Assembly (NCBI RefSeq): GCF_932294415.1
Contig: NC_065535.1
Coordinates: forward strand, 12,432,282-12,496,281
Source: Quercus robur
Lineage: Eukaryota; Streptophyta; Magnoliopsida; Fagales; Fagaceae
DNA length: 64,000 nucleotides
Reading direction: 5' to 3'
Shown: positions 37,478 through 47,266 of the stretch, one piece after another
Position numbering within the stretch: the first letter of the stretch is position 1
How the letters are laid out: every line of letters begins with the position of its first letter
Made by a program: the position numbers and the translations under genes
Notes under the pieces: model-generated
Seen by the model: only the letters and a program-made list of their open reading frames with translations
Database searches by the model: none
What the model was told of the DNA's origin: nothing

Positions 37478-38655
37478 AAAACAATCGTTAGATTTCATTT
37501 TAATATATAATTGCATTTCAATGTATTAAAAATTAGTTATTTTTGTGTCTTTTATATGTATAGTTAATACATAGTTTGGATATTTATTTATGGACAAAGT
37601 TTAATTACAAAATTAGTTGTAACTTAACTCTACAAACTCACTCAATAAAATAAATATTACAACATATTTTGAAAATCTAACCGTTGAATCGCATGTTTTT
37701 TACGCTTTTAATATAATGTTAAATTTTGTGTCAATCAGATATTATTTACTATATGATATATAAGCTTATAAATTGTTTTGTAGCAAATTCTTATTAATTT
37801 GCATAATGGGCCCACCACTTACATCATTTTTTTACCTACTAGTAATAACTTATAATATCAGTAATTTATAAAAAAGTTAGTAAAACTAAAAAATAGCTCA
37901 ACAACAAAAATTATCAATAGTAAAAAAAAAAAAAAAATTAAGCTCAACTAACAAATTTTATCCAAAATAAATAACCTTGTCCTTTAAAAAATTATAAACC
38001 AAAATAATTTTGTTCTTACCCACAAAAAAAAAAAAAAAAAAAAAAAAAACACTCAACAGCTAAGCCTGATTAGTAATTAGTAGCAAAGTTAGAAGTTAAA
38101 ACTATCACACTCAGCCAACAACAAAGCCGCCCCCTAGCTCAAAGTTTTGACACCATCTCTGCCTCTCATAAAAAGATATTAAATAAGTTTGTAGTCTAAG
38201 ACTACAACTAATTTTAAAAATTGTAACTAAATTTTGTCATTTATTTATTTACTATATTTTTAAAATCGATTCGTACCTTGACCTCCTTGATCGAAATCCA
38301 CTGTCTATGAGCATAGGCCAAAGGGACAAAACAATAAGTAGCATGAATCTTCCATTTCCATTACCATTAACCATTTCAAAGAGAGTATGCCACGAGAGTA
38401 TCCCCGTGGCTAGATAGTTTACTAGGAAACAAATAACAAAATGACAAATCCAACGTCAAAGTTTTAACCACCAAACAACCCTTAAAGTTTCTCAAAAAAA
38501 AAAAAAAAACAACCCTTAAAGATGACAATGTGGCATTATAATATTTACTGTTGGATCTAACTGAGAAATAGACTTAGATCCTTTTAAGCGGAACAGTGAA
38601 CATTTGAGCATTTTTGTATATACGGAGAGAGATATAGAACATCCTACTACAATTT
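37478..38655. other. AT-rich intergenic DNA
   Basis: No gene recognised. Contains A-runs at about 37,921-37,937, 38,023-38,049 and 38,493-38,509. Confidence 0.5.
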
Positions 38656-38659
38656 TAAC

Positions 38660-39006
38660 GGCTTTTAATTTAATAATTATAGCAAAGATGAGTGATTTGA
38701 ACCCGAGATTTCTTCCTTGAAAACATTTGATTGTGTGAATCAGAAAAATGCTTTTAATTTAATAATTATAATAAAGATGAGAGATTTGAATCCAAAATCT
38801 TTTTTTTAAAAGCATTTAAACGTGTCAATCAAAATACTTTTAATTTAATAATTATAATAAGGATGAGATATTTGAACTCAAAATTTTGTCTTTGAAAATA
38901 TTCGAATGTGTCAATTAAAATACATTTAATTTAATAATTATAACAAAGATGAGAGATTTGAATCCAAAATTTCTTCATTAAAAACATCATAATATGTCAA
39001 TAAAGT
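38660..39006. repeat. Tandem array, 4 copies of a unit near 88 bp
   Basis: The block cttttaatttaataattata followed by aaagatgagagatttgaa recurs at about 38,661, 38,750, 38,838 and 38,925. The phrase gagatttgaatccaaaat resembles the B-box end of tRNA-derived SINEs, so the unit may descend from a SINE fragment. Confidence 0.7.
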
Positions 39007-39749
39007 CCAAATATTTTTGGGTGAATTGACATTTTAATGTCATACAAACATGTCAGCCAACAACAATGGGTCATTATAGAGGGGTTGAATTATAGAAATA
39101 ATTTGAGGTACTACAATTCTGACCAGTAGCACCCATCTCTTTCTCTCCGACCACGCAAGGAACAATATTATAAATCCGGCTCTGACCGCATTGGTCATCA
39201 GTAAGGTATATTCTCATCACATGATACAGGAATCTTCCGAAGTCTTTTATTTATTTTATTCTTTTCTTTTCTTTTTAATTAAAGTTCCAGGTATATTTAT
39301 ATTTGCATTGATTATATCTCAAGTAAAGAAGATGAAGTATACGTAATGCTTTATCGTTTATATGTTTACTTATCAATTGGTGTATAAAATTTTGGTCAAC
39401 CATTAAAAAAATGTCTATTTGTTCTTATTAAGGAATAAATAGTTCAAAAAAAGCCTTCTCTTATTTACCTTTTTTTTTTTAAAAAAAAATTTAAAAACAT
39501 TTTCCTTTGTTTTTAAGAGGTTGGCTTGTAATATTTTGTTTAGAGTTGTGCTTGTAATACACGTTTACTTATCAATTGGCTTTTGTAATATTTTGGTGAG
39601 AGATAGAGGTTTGGTTAATAAGTTTTGGTTGAAACGAACAGTGGTTTACAAAAAATGAAAGCGTAAAATAATTTCCAATTAACCAATATTTTTCATCTCT
39701 CCAAACACCTGTAAATATAGAAAATATATTTTGAAAATCAACTTTCATC
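39007..39749. other. Intergenic DNA
   Basis: No gene recognised. Homopolymer T/A switch at about 39,472-39,490. Confidence 0.45.
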
Positions 39750-39750
39750 C

Positions 39751-40432
39751 AAGGACGGAGCCAAGACTTGAAATTAGGGGAGACAGTTTTGCTATTGGTT
39801 GCGTGCGGCGGCTTTTGCTTTTGGCTCGGTTGCTTAACAACTAATGGTTTTTATTTTTATTTTTTATTTTTTATTTTATATGTGCATCCAAGTATGGACA
39901 AATTTTTTTAAAGGGTCGGGTTGTTTGTTTTTGGTAGAATTGATTGATTGAGTTTAATTGTTTTTAGCTTTACTATTGGTAATTTTTTTTGTTGAATAAT
40001 TTTTTTGGGCTTGTTTATTTTGCTTTAGATTTTAGATCTGACCTTTAAAAAGAGGAAAATGCTAGAATTACAAACTTTTTTACAAATTATTAATGTGATG
40101 AGTGGTTATTAGTAAGTAAAAATGTGATGTAAGTGATAGGTCCAGATGCAAACCAATAAAAATTTACTACCTCAACAGTTTGTAAAAATGTTATAGAAAA
40201 GTTTGTGGCTAGAGTAGTACTCTTAAAAGAATCAATGATAATGTTAAGGGGGACAAAATGTGATTTTATAAAACAACTAAAATTAGTACCTATGTATATA
40301 TTATTTAAAAAATATATATATTAGGGGGGGACCATTGCCCCCCCTAGTCCAAGTATCCATCCATCCCTGTTCATCAATGGTCCCCCCCCCCCCCCCCCAG
40401 TCCAAAGTATCCCTCCATCCCTGCAGTTTCAT
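39751..40432. mobile_element. Probable hAT-like element remnant
   Basis: The left end CAAGGACGGAGCCA and the right ends ATCCATCCCTG resemble the CAGGGGCGGAGCC...CCCTG termini of plant hAT elements. The right end is duplicated: tccaagtatcc, ccatccctg and tttcatcaatggtccccc occur twice around 40,345-40,446 with a run of about 19 C (40,380-40,398) between. A ttcatc flank is shared by both sides. No transposase frame. Confidence 0.4.
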
Positions 40433-40755
40433 CAATGGTCCCCCCCTAGTCCAAGTATCCAAACCAAACAAAGCCTAATTTATGAGTTTGAAAGTGATTC
40501 TACTTAATCAAGCAACACCATTTGATTGTCATTTCTTTGCCACTCTCACCAATCTAAGACCATAATCTTATCCCCTAAACATCATTGTCTTTCTTGCAAT
40601 TATGTTTTGTACTACACTAGACTAATGTTAAAGCATCCAATTAAGACACCAAAAAAAACATAATCTTTTCACACTTTGATTTGTACCAACTAGTCATGGC
40701 TCCTCTCCCCACTTACTCATATTGTCTTTTACAATTATGCTTTTGTATTGATTAT

Positions 40756-41456
40756 TGTAAGGACACAATTTGTAACGACCCATAATAATGTTGGGTTCGC
40801 ACGTAAAAATGCCCAAACAATATCATTTATAGAGCGTGGGTTTGAAAGGCTAGGCCTGGGTCACAAGACAGTGGTATTCCGTGGTGTTCATACATAATTA
40901 AATCGTGTTCGCTCTAGGAGTCTTTCTCCTGGAGGCGGGCTGGGAGGCTCTGGTTTTTGACCATTTTTCCCAGCCTCCTTTTTGGTGCATTAACCTTCAC
41001 ATTATATAGCCCTTCTCGGTTGATCTTAGCCCTCCACTTGTTGATCAGGCAGGTGCCTACTTCTGTACCCGTCCCATCAGCTGTCCCTCCTTACTTTCTG
41101 TTAGTTGCGATGATCGAAGTCACCCTGTCCAGGCGTCTTTTCTCATTAACATGGTCAGGACGCTGGCGGGTGCATTTAATGCGGGGGGGACGTATTTACC
41201 CTGAACCAGTTTTGCACCGTACCCCCGCGTGGGTCCCATTCTACTCGCATCTCCCTCAGGGGGCTTTTTGGGGGCAGCCATCATCGAGACATTGCTCTTC
41301 CCCTTGAAGTCCTGGAGTGTCGAGGACAGGATCATCCTCGGCTGTTCCACTCGACACTTCAGCCTTTCCCCATTCGTCCTCAGCAAATACCCTCCTCGGC
41401 ACGGGCCCCGGGCCCTAATAGAGCGTGGGCCGGATCATAAGTTCCCTGGCCCCACA
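40756..41456 (-). mobile_element. Solo LTR, minus orientation, TSD ATTAT
   Basis: Read on the minus strand it starts TGTGGGGCCAGG and ends GTGTCCTTACA, 701 bp. It is flanked by identical 5-bp duplications ATTAT (40751-40755 and 41457-41461). Its terminal 200 bases match the 41.66-kb element while the middle differs, so it is a sister subfamily. It was left by recombination between two LTRs. Confidence 0.85.
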
Positions 41457-42526
41457 ATTATCACATCTTTCTTACTTTGCATTATGTTCGCAAATATGGT
41501 TAGTTCCAGTTTGAAGATGCAACAATGAGTCTCAAATTCAACCTAAGTTAAGACTCTTAAACACCTTTTTCTTTCTTTGAGTCACCTTTTTCTTTCTTTC
41601 TTTCTTTTTATTTTAATTTTTATTATCAATTCATGCAATCTATTTTTCTTATATTATTACTGTGGGGCCAGAGAGTTTGTGACCCCAGCCCATTTCATGT
41701 TAAGGCCCAAGGCCTGCGCCGAGGAGATACAGGGCCGAGGACGCATCATGAGAGTCATGGACGGCCTAAGGAAATGGCCGAGGACGAGCTCCTGCTCGGC
41801 ATGCCATAAATGCCCCTAAAAGGAAAAGTGATCACAGTGCGGGAACATCACAAGTAAAAGGCTGCCAAAACTGCAATAAAGCATTCTGCACAGGACAGAG
41901 CCATGCACTTAAACTTTCACAACCACCCCCAACCACTCTGGGTATGGGCTGATGGGACAAGTATCAGTCTTGGAAAAGTCGATCCTACACGTGGACGAAG
42001 GATAAGGAACACAGGCTAATATAAAAAGAGGGACAAGCAATCCGGGAGAAGAGGCTGGGAAAAATGGCCAAAAACCAGAGCCTCCCAACCCGCCTCCAGG
42101 AGAAAGACTCCTAAAGCGAACACGATTTAATTATGTATGAACACCACAGAATACCATTGTCTTGTGACCAAGGCCTAGCCTTTCAAACCCACGCTCTATA
42201 AATGATATTGTTTGGGCCTTTTTACGTGCGAACCCAACATTATTATGGGTCGTTACAAATTGTGTCCTTACAATTGGCGCCGTCTGTGGGAAGGCTTGTG
42301 TCTTGGCACAGGTGGTGGTTTGAGATAATCACTCACATCATTTCCAACAGCCGGGTGTAGTGTTTTAGCGTAAAGTCCCACTAGGGGCTACGTTTCTTCA
42401 CTAGGGGCTGCGCTTCGTAGCGTCAGCAGCGCGGATGGTTCTAGGGGCTTGGCCGAGGAGCTAATCCCCCTAAACAGAGGTCCCGTGCCATAGCCGAGGG
42501 GTTAATTCCCCCAACTACTTAGAAAA

Positions 42527-43262
42527 TCAAGTTTTGGACAGAACCAAGGTATTGCATGGTCCTCGGACTCAAACCTATGGGGAAACCAACTACTTAAATA
42601 TCAAGTTTTGGACAGAACCAAGGTATTGCATGGTCCTCGGACTCAAACCTATGGGGAAACCAACTACTTAAATATCAAGTTTTGGACAGAACCAGGGTAT
42701 TGCACGGTCCTCGGACTCAAACCTATGGGGAAACCAACTATTTAAATATCAAGTTTTGGACAGAACCAGGGTATTGCATGGTCCTCAGACTCAAACCTAT
42801 GGGGAAACCAACTACTTAAATATCAAGTTTTGGACAGAACCAGGGTATTGCATGGTCCTCGGACTCAAACCTATGGGGAAACCAACTACTTAGAAATCAA
42901 GTTTTGGACAAAACCAAGGTATTGCATGGTCCTCGGACTCAAACCTATGGGGAAACCAACTACTTAAAAATCAAGTTTTGGACAGAACCAAGGTATTGCA
43001 TGGTCCTCGGACTCAAACCTATAGGGAAACCAACTACTTAAATATCAAGTTTTGGACAGAACTAAGGTATTGCATGGTCCTCGGACTCAAACCTATGGGG
43101 AAACCAACTACTTAAATATCAAGTTTTGAACAGAACCAAGGTATTGCATGGTCCTCGGACTCAAACCTATGGGGAAACCAACTACTTAGAAATCAAGTTT
43201 TGGGCAGAACCAAGGTATTGCATCGTCCTCGGACTCAAACCTATGGAAAAGTCAGCTACTTA
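42527..43262 (+). repeat. Minisatellite, about 10 copies of a 74-bp unit, inside the LTR element
   Basis: The phase marker gttttggaca recurs at 42531, 42605 and 42679 and on to about 43,200, spacing 74. Each unit has tattgcatggtcctcggac and ctatggggaaaccaactac. Copies differ by few bases. The unit is homologous to the 81-bp unit at 55,845-57,060 read on the minus strand. Confidence 0.9.
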
Positions 43263-43420
43263 AGAAGAATTCTAAGTCGCTCAGTCCTCGGACCAAATAC
43301 CAGAAAGGGTTAAAGCTATGAAAGTTATTAGGAAGATGGCGAAACGCCTTATTATTCAGCGACCTGCAGGGGCTGTACATTTTGGGTTATATATCCTCGG
43401 ATGATTACTGCCTACATGGC

Positions 43421-43541
43421 ATCGAGCATTTAGCCATCACCTCATTCAAGTTTGGGGTATACAACCCATTTTCAGGTCGGCATCGAGCATTCAGCCATCA
43501 CCTCGTTCAAGTTTGGGGTATACAACCCATTTTCAGGTCGG
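43421..43541 (+). repeat. Tandem duplication of a 60-bp unit
   Basis: The block starting catcgagcatt and ending cattttcaggtcgg occurs twice in a row, with minor changes. It lies inside the 41.66-kb LTR element and is followed to about 43,810 by three diverged copies of a roughly 100-bp unit carrying taaggatttcagccctaag. Confidence 0.75.
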
Positions 43542-44985
43542 TCTTATTGTACACGATACCTCTAATAAGTTCATAATGACATCTTTTTTCTTGGTAAGGG
43601 ATTTCGGCCCTAAATATTGTTTTCTCAGGTCGGCATTATTATGCCAGACAGCTCTAATAAGCTCATCATAATATCTTTTCCTTTTCTTCTTAGTAAGGAT
43701 TTCAGCCCTAAGTATCATTTATTCAAATCGACATTATTATGTCGGATAGTTTCAATAAGCACAGAGTAAGGTCTTTTTATTAACTGGGATTTTGGTCCTA
43801 AGCATCTTTCAGAGTATAAAAATAAAAAAGAAGTCACAGGGTAGTACGTCTATTCACGGCATAACCATTTCAAAAAGAAGAGATAGAATATACGAAATAA
43901 AGCAATGATGACTTTTATTAATATAAAGATGTATTACAGCGTACAATGAAGGGCTTAAACAAGCCCATGTAGGAAATGAATTACGAAAACAATTAAAAAA
44001 AAAAAAAAAAAAAAAACAAACAAACAAACAGCCAGAAGTCTTTTTAAGCTCTGCTCCCAAGTCTTTCCAAATTCTGCCCTAGTAGCACCCATATTGAGAG
44101 GAGGACCTTCCTTGGTAGAAGAGGAGAAGAAGAGGAAGAAGGAAAAGTATCAGGATGGATCTGGTGATGGGAAAGAAGAAGAAGGGGAGGCAAAAGGAGG
44201 CACCAGTGAAGGAAGAGAGGAAGAAGCAATGATACTTTGTCCCTGCATCAGTCCTGACTCCTAACACGCTGGTGCCATGTTAGCTATGCTCATAAGAGAG
44301 CGGCTGGTACTAATAATGGGTGACCCCAACTCAGTCGCACCAAAAGTTTGACGCGACGAGCCCCTGCTTCGGATTTTGGTTGAAAGAAGGATGAGAAGTA
44401 TCTTGAGTCTCTGCCATCCCTGCCTTGACCGAGCCATTTTAAGTTTCAGAAGAATATGGCATTTCTGGGAAGGGTATGGTCCCTTCATTCCCGTTCCTAT
44501 CTCGAACGTATCACAATTCAAGGTGTAAACTAGCGGATAAAGGAAACTCTGGGGGAGGCTAAGGGTTTCAGACTTTAAAAGGATTAAAAGGTCTCTGTGT
44601 AAGAGAAGTAACCTCTTGCCTTTCTTCTTATATGAAGGGAAAAACGGGAGGCATTCAATCTATCTAAATTTCCAAGAAAATCTGTAAACGAGAATATACC
44701 CACTCCAATTCCCCACGTCGTCAATAACCGTCGAAATTAAATGGTCTCGTAAAGGGAAATTATTAAAGGCGCGTTTTGGATAATGAAACGGCAGGAACGC
44801 AGCGTGGATGAATTCAGAAGAATGTCTCGTAGTCCGGTGTGTTTCCTAGATAGATGAAGAGACACCCACATTGATGAAGGGCAGATCTAAGCAGACCGCA
44901 ATAAAGGCGTGGCATCACCCAAAATCCTCCTCTCCGACCAAGAGGTCGGACAGCAGGATTTTGAGGGGCTATTGTGGGGTCAGAG

Positions 44986-45160
44986 TATGATGCCCCAATT
45001 TGATTGATTGTGTGATGTGTGTGGGTGTGTGATGAGTCCCACATCGGGTATTTACTGGGTTGAACTGGGCTTTATTAACAACTGCAAGGAGCCTCAATTG
45101 TGACTAGTCCTTTTGAGGTATAGTGCAGATGTGGCTAGCGCTTTTCCTTGGGTCATTACA
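44986..45160 (+). mobile_element. TRIM-like solo LTR nested in the 3' LTR, TSD CAGAG
   Basis: A 175-bp insert starting TATGATGCCCC and ending GGGTCATTACA interrupts the host 3' LTR. It is flanked by CAGAG at 44981-44985 and 45161-45165. Removing it restores continuity with the 5' LTR. It is a close relative of 15,558-15,748 and younger than the host LTR element. Confidence 0.9.
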
Positions 45161-45746
45161 CAGAGAGTTTGTGACCTCAGCCCATTTCATGTTAAGGCCC
45201 AAGGCCTGCGCCGAGGACGCATCATGAGAGTCATGGACGACCTAAGGAAATGGCCGAGGTCGAGCTCCTGCTCGGCATGCCATAAATGCCCCTAAAAGGA
45301 AAAGTGATCACAGTGCGGGAACAGCACAAGTAAAAGGCTGCCAAAACTGCAATAAAGCATTCTGCACAGGACAGAGCCATGCACTTAAACTTTCACAACC
45401 ACCCCCAACCACTCTGGGTATGGGCTGATGGGACAAGTATCAGTCTTGGAAAAGTCAATCCTACACGTGGATGAAGGATATGGAACACAGGCTAATATAA
45501 AAAGAGGGACAAGCAATCCGGGAGAAGAGGCTGGGAAAAATGGCCAAAAACCAGAGCCTCTAGGAGAAAGACTCCTAGAGCGAACACGATTTAATTATGT
45601 ATGAACACCACGGAATACCACTGTCTTATGACCAAGGCCTAGCCTTTCAAACCCACGCTCTATAAATGATATTGTTTGGGCCTTTTTACGTTCGAACCCA
45701 ACATTATTATGGGTCGTTACAAATTGTGTCCTTACAATTACTTTTT

Positions 45747-45927
45747 GGGAAATGCTAACGAGTGCCTTTAGGGCACTGGTTAAGAATCCAATTAAAGAAA
45801 ATTTTTATGGGAAAAAAAAAACACTTAATGTTTTGACAGCTTTTTTCATTTCCCATAAAAGTGATGTCAAAACTTTCTTTAACTGGATTCTTAACCAGTG
45901 CCCTAAGGGCACTCATTAGCATGACCC
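45747..45927. mobile_element. Mutator-like MITE, 181 bp, 9-bp TSD
   Basis: Inverted arms begin GGGAAATGCTAACGAGTGCC on the left and GGGTCATGCTAATGAGTGCC on the right (reverse complement), and continue through TTAGGGCACTGGTTAAGAA. Flanks are TTACTTTTT at 45738-45746 and 45928-45936, a 9-bp duplication as made by Mutator-like elements. It abuts the LTR element's right end, and the two target duplications overlap by four bases. Confidence 0.88.
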
Positions 45928-46059
45928 TTACTTTTTTATACTATAAATTTCCTTATACTATTCCAACCATTTCGGTTTTCTAAATCTACCGCCAACACTT
46001 GCCATAAATCTTTATATTACTTTCCCACATTGCTCAATCATGACTATCATTTACTACAT

Positions 46060-46205
46060 TATCGGGGTGGTTGGTCTAGTAATTATGGGTTCACTCTTAA
46101 GGGTTTAGGAGGTGGAGGTCTAAGGTTCAAATCCCGCAATGGGAAGTGCCTAGGAAATAACTCTATGCTCTCGACTCATGCTCACTAGTGTTCTCGATGG
46201 GGCTA
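46060..46205 (+). mobile_element. tRNA-derived SINE
   Basis: A-box-like TTGGTCTAGTAATTATGGG and B-box-like GGTTCAAATCCCGC about 45 bases later. The body continues through tgggaagtgcctaggaaataac. No tRNA clover-leaf closes. Confidence 0.6.
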
Positions 46206-46665
46206 GGTGTACTGTCGGTATGTACCGTACTAGTACATGTACCAGTACCGAAATGTCAACGTTTCATATCAGTTAAAATACTGGCCATATTGGCCGATTG
46301 CGGGTGTTTTGGCCAATACCGACCGTACTGCCTAATACATAAATAAGCTTCTTCTTTTTTTCTTTTTTCTTTTTTTAATTTCAGTTTTGTAATTTTTGAA
46401 TTTTTGTAAGGACAGAATGATAACTTATTTGCATTAACTTATTAGTATTATTTGTTTTTTTAGTATGCTAAAGTATAAAGTCTAAAATCATGAATAATTT
46501 GTTCTGAATTGAGGTATTGTTTTATGGTAAAGTTTTATTTTTATTATAATATATATAATAGCGGTAAACCCAAAACGGTACATCAGTATTGACTGGTACC
46601 AAAATATATTGTTCCACTGGTCAAACCAGTACAACATTTGGTACAAGATTAACTCCTTTGGTCAC
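46206..46665. repeat. Repeat block rich in ggtac palindromes
   Basis: Motifs such as cggtatgtaccg, gtactagtacatgtaccagtac and ctggtaccaaaat, with an inverted relation between the two ends (46,208-46,345 and 46,560-46,650), suggest a degraded DNA transposon. No superfamily assigned. Confidence 0.4.
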
Positions 46666-46744
46666 TATGGTCACACTTTGATGGAAAACGCCAACTCAAA
46701 TCGCCTCCTCTACCTATTTTTACTACTACTGTACTTTTTTTTTT

Positions 46745-46900
46745 TTTTACAAGATAGAATTTATACTCTACCCTAATCTAAGTGTATATGTGTGTGAAAC
46801 TCCCTTCTATAGACTTGAACCTCGACCCTTACCCCCCACACCCCACAAGCATTTATACTTGTGGAGTGACCACCGCACCAAGGATGCGCAGCGGTACTAC
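46745..46900 (-). mobile_element. tRNA-derived SINE, minus strand
   Basis: On the minus strand: CTTGGTGCGGTGGTCACTCC (A-box-like) and GGGTCGAGGTTCAAGTCTAT (B-box-like), followed by gaagggagtttcacac. The open frames across it (46,782-47,026) are not genes. Confidence 0.65.
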
Positions 46901-47266
46901 TGTTGTACTTTCACTAGGGAACAAAATGGTAGCCTTCTTAAAGCAGCAAAAAATGAAGGAGCTTTGAATTCAACTCCCTCTCATAAACCCGAGTCTAAAA
47001 ACTTGCCAATTAAAGCTAACGTATGACCCAACAAATTTTTTCAAGATCATTTTTAGAGTATAACCAAATATATGGAGGAAGAAAACAACAACGTATTTTT
47101 TCCATAGGGGAAAAAAATCTTTAAAAAATTTATTTTTGGTTGAAAATATTTTATACTATTTGTTGGAAATTACTACAAAAATTTTTTCAAAAACAATAGT
47201 ATCTCTAATCTATTCCAACCTACAGAGGATATAACAAAGCATAACCACCACCAAAACACTACAAAA
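46901..47266. other. Short intergenic spacer
   Basis: No gene recognised between the SINE and the CACTA element. Confidence 0.5.

Larger units (their letters stand above)
41661..45736 (+). mobile_element. Non-coding LTR retrotransposon, structurally whole, TSD ATTAC
   Basis: 5' LTR 41661-42272 (TGTGGGG...CTTACA), primer-binding-site-like TTGGCGCCGTCTGTGGG from 42274, polypurine-like tract gattttgaggggctattg at 44957-44974, 3' LTR 44973-45736 with a nested TRIM. Flanked by ATTAC at 41656-41660 and 45737-45741. The LTRs differ by roughly 2% by eye plus two small indels, so insertion is geologically recent, a few million years or less depending on rate. The interior has no gag or pol domain. 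It holds the 74-bp minisatellite and two smaller tandem blocks. This is a non-autonomous (LARD-like) element that depends on a partner. Confidence 0.88.

Noticed and set aside
40957-41528. Overlapping frames of about 90-116 codons around 41 kb
   Set aside because: They lie within a solo LTR and its flank and show no protein family features.
42527-43262. CRISPR-like regular repeats
   Set aside because: Head-to-tail units without unique spacers, in a plant retroelement; this is a minisatellite.
46060-46205. tRNA gene suggested by A- and B-box-like motifs
   Set aside because: No acceptor, D or anticodon stems close. The body continues as a SINE.
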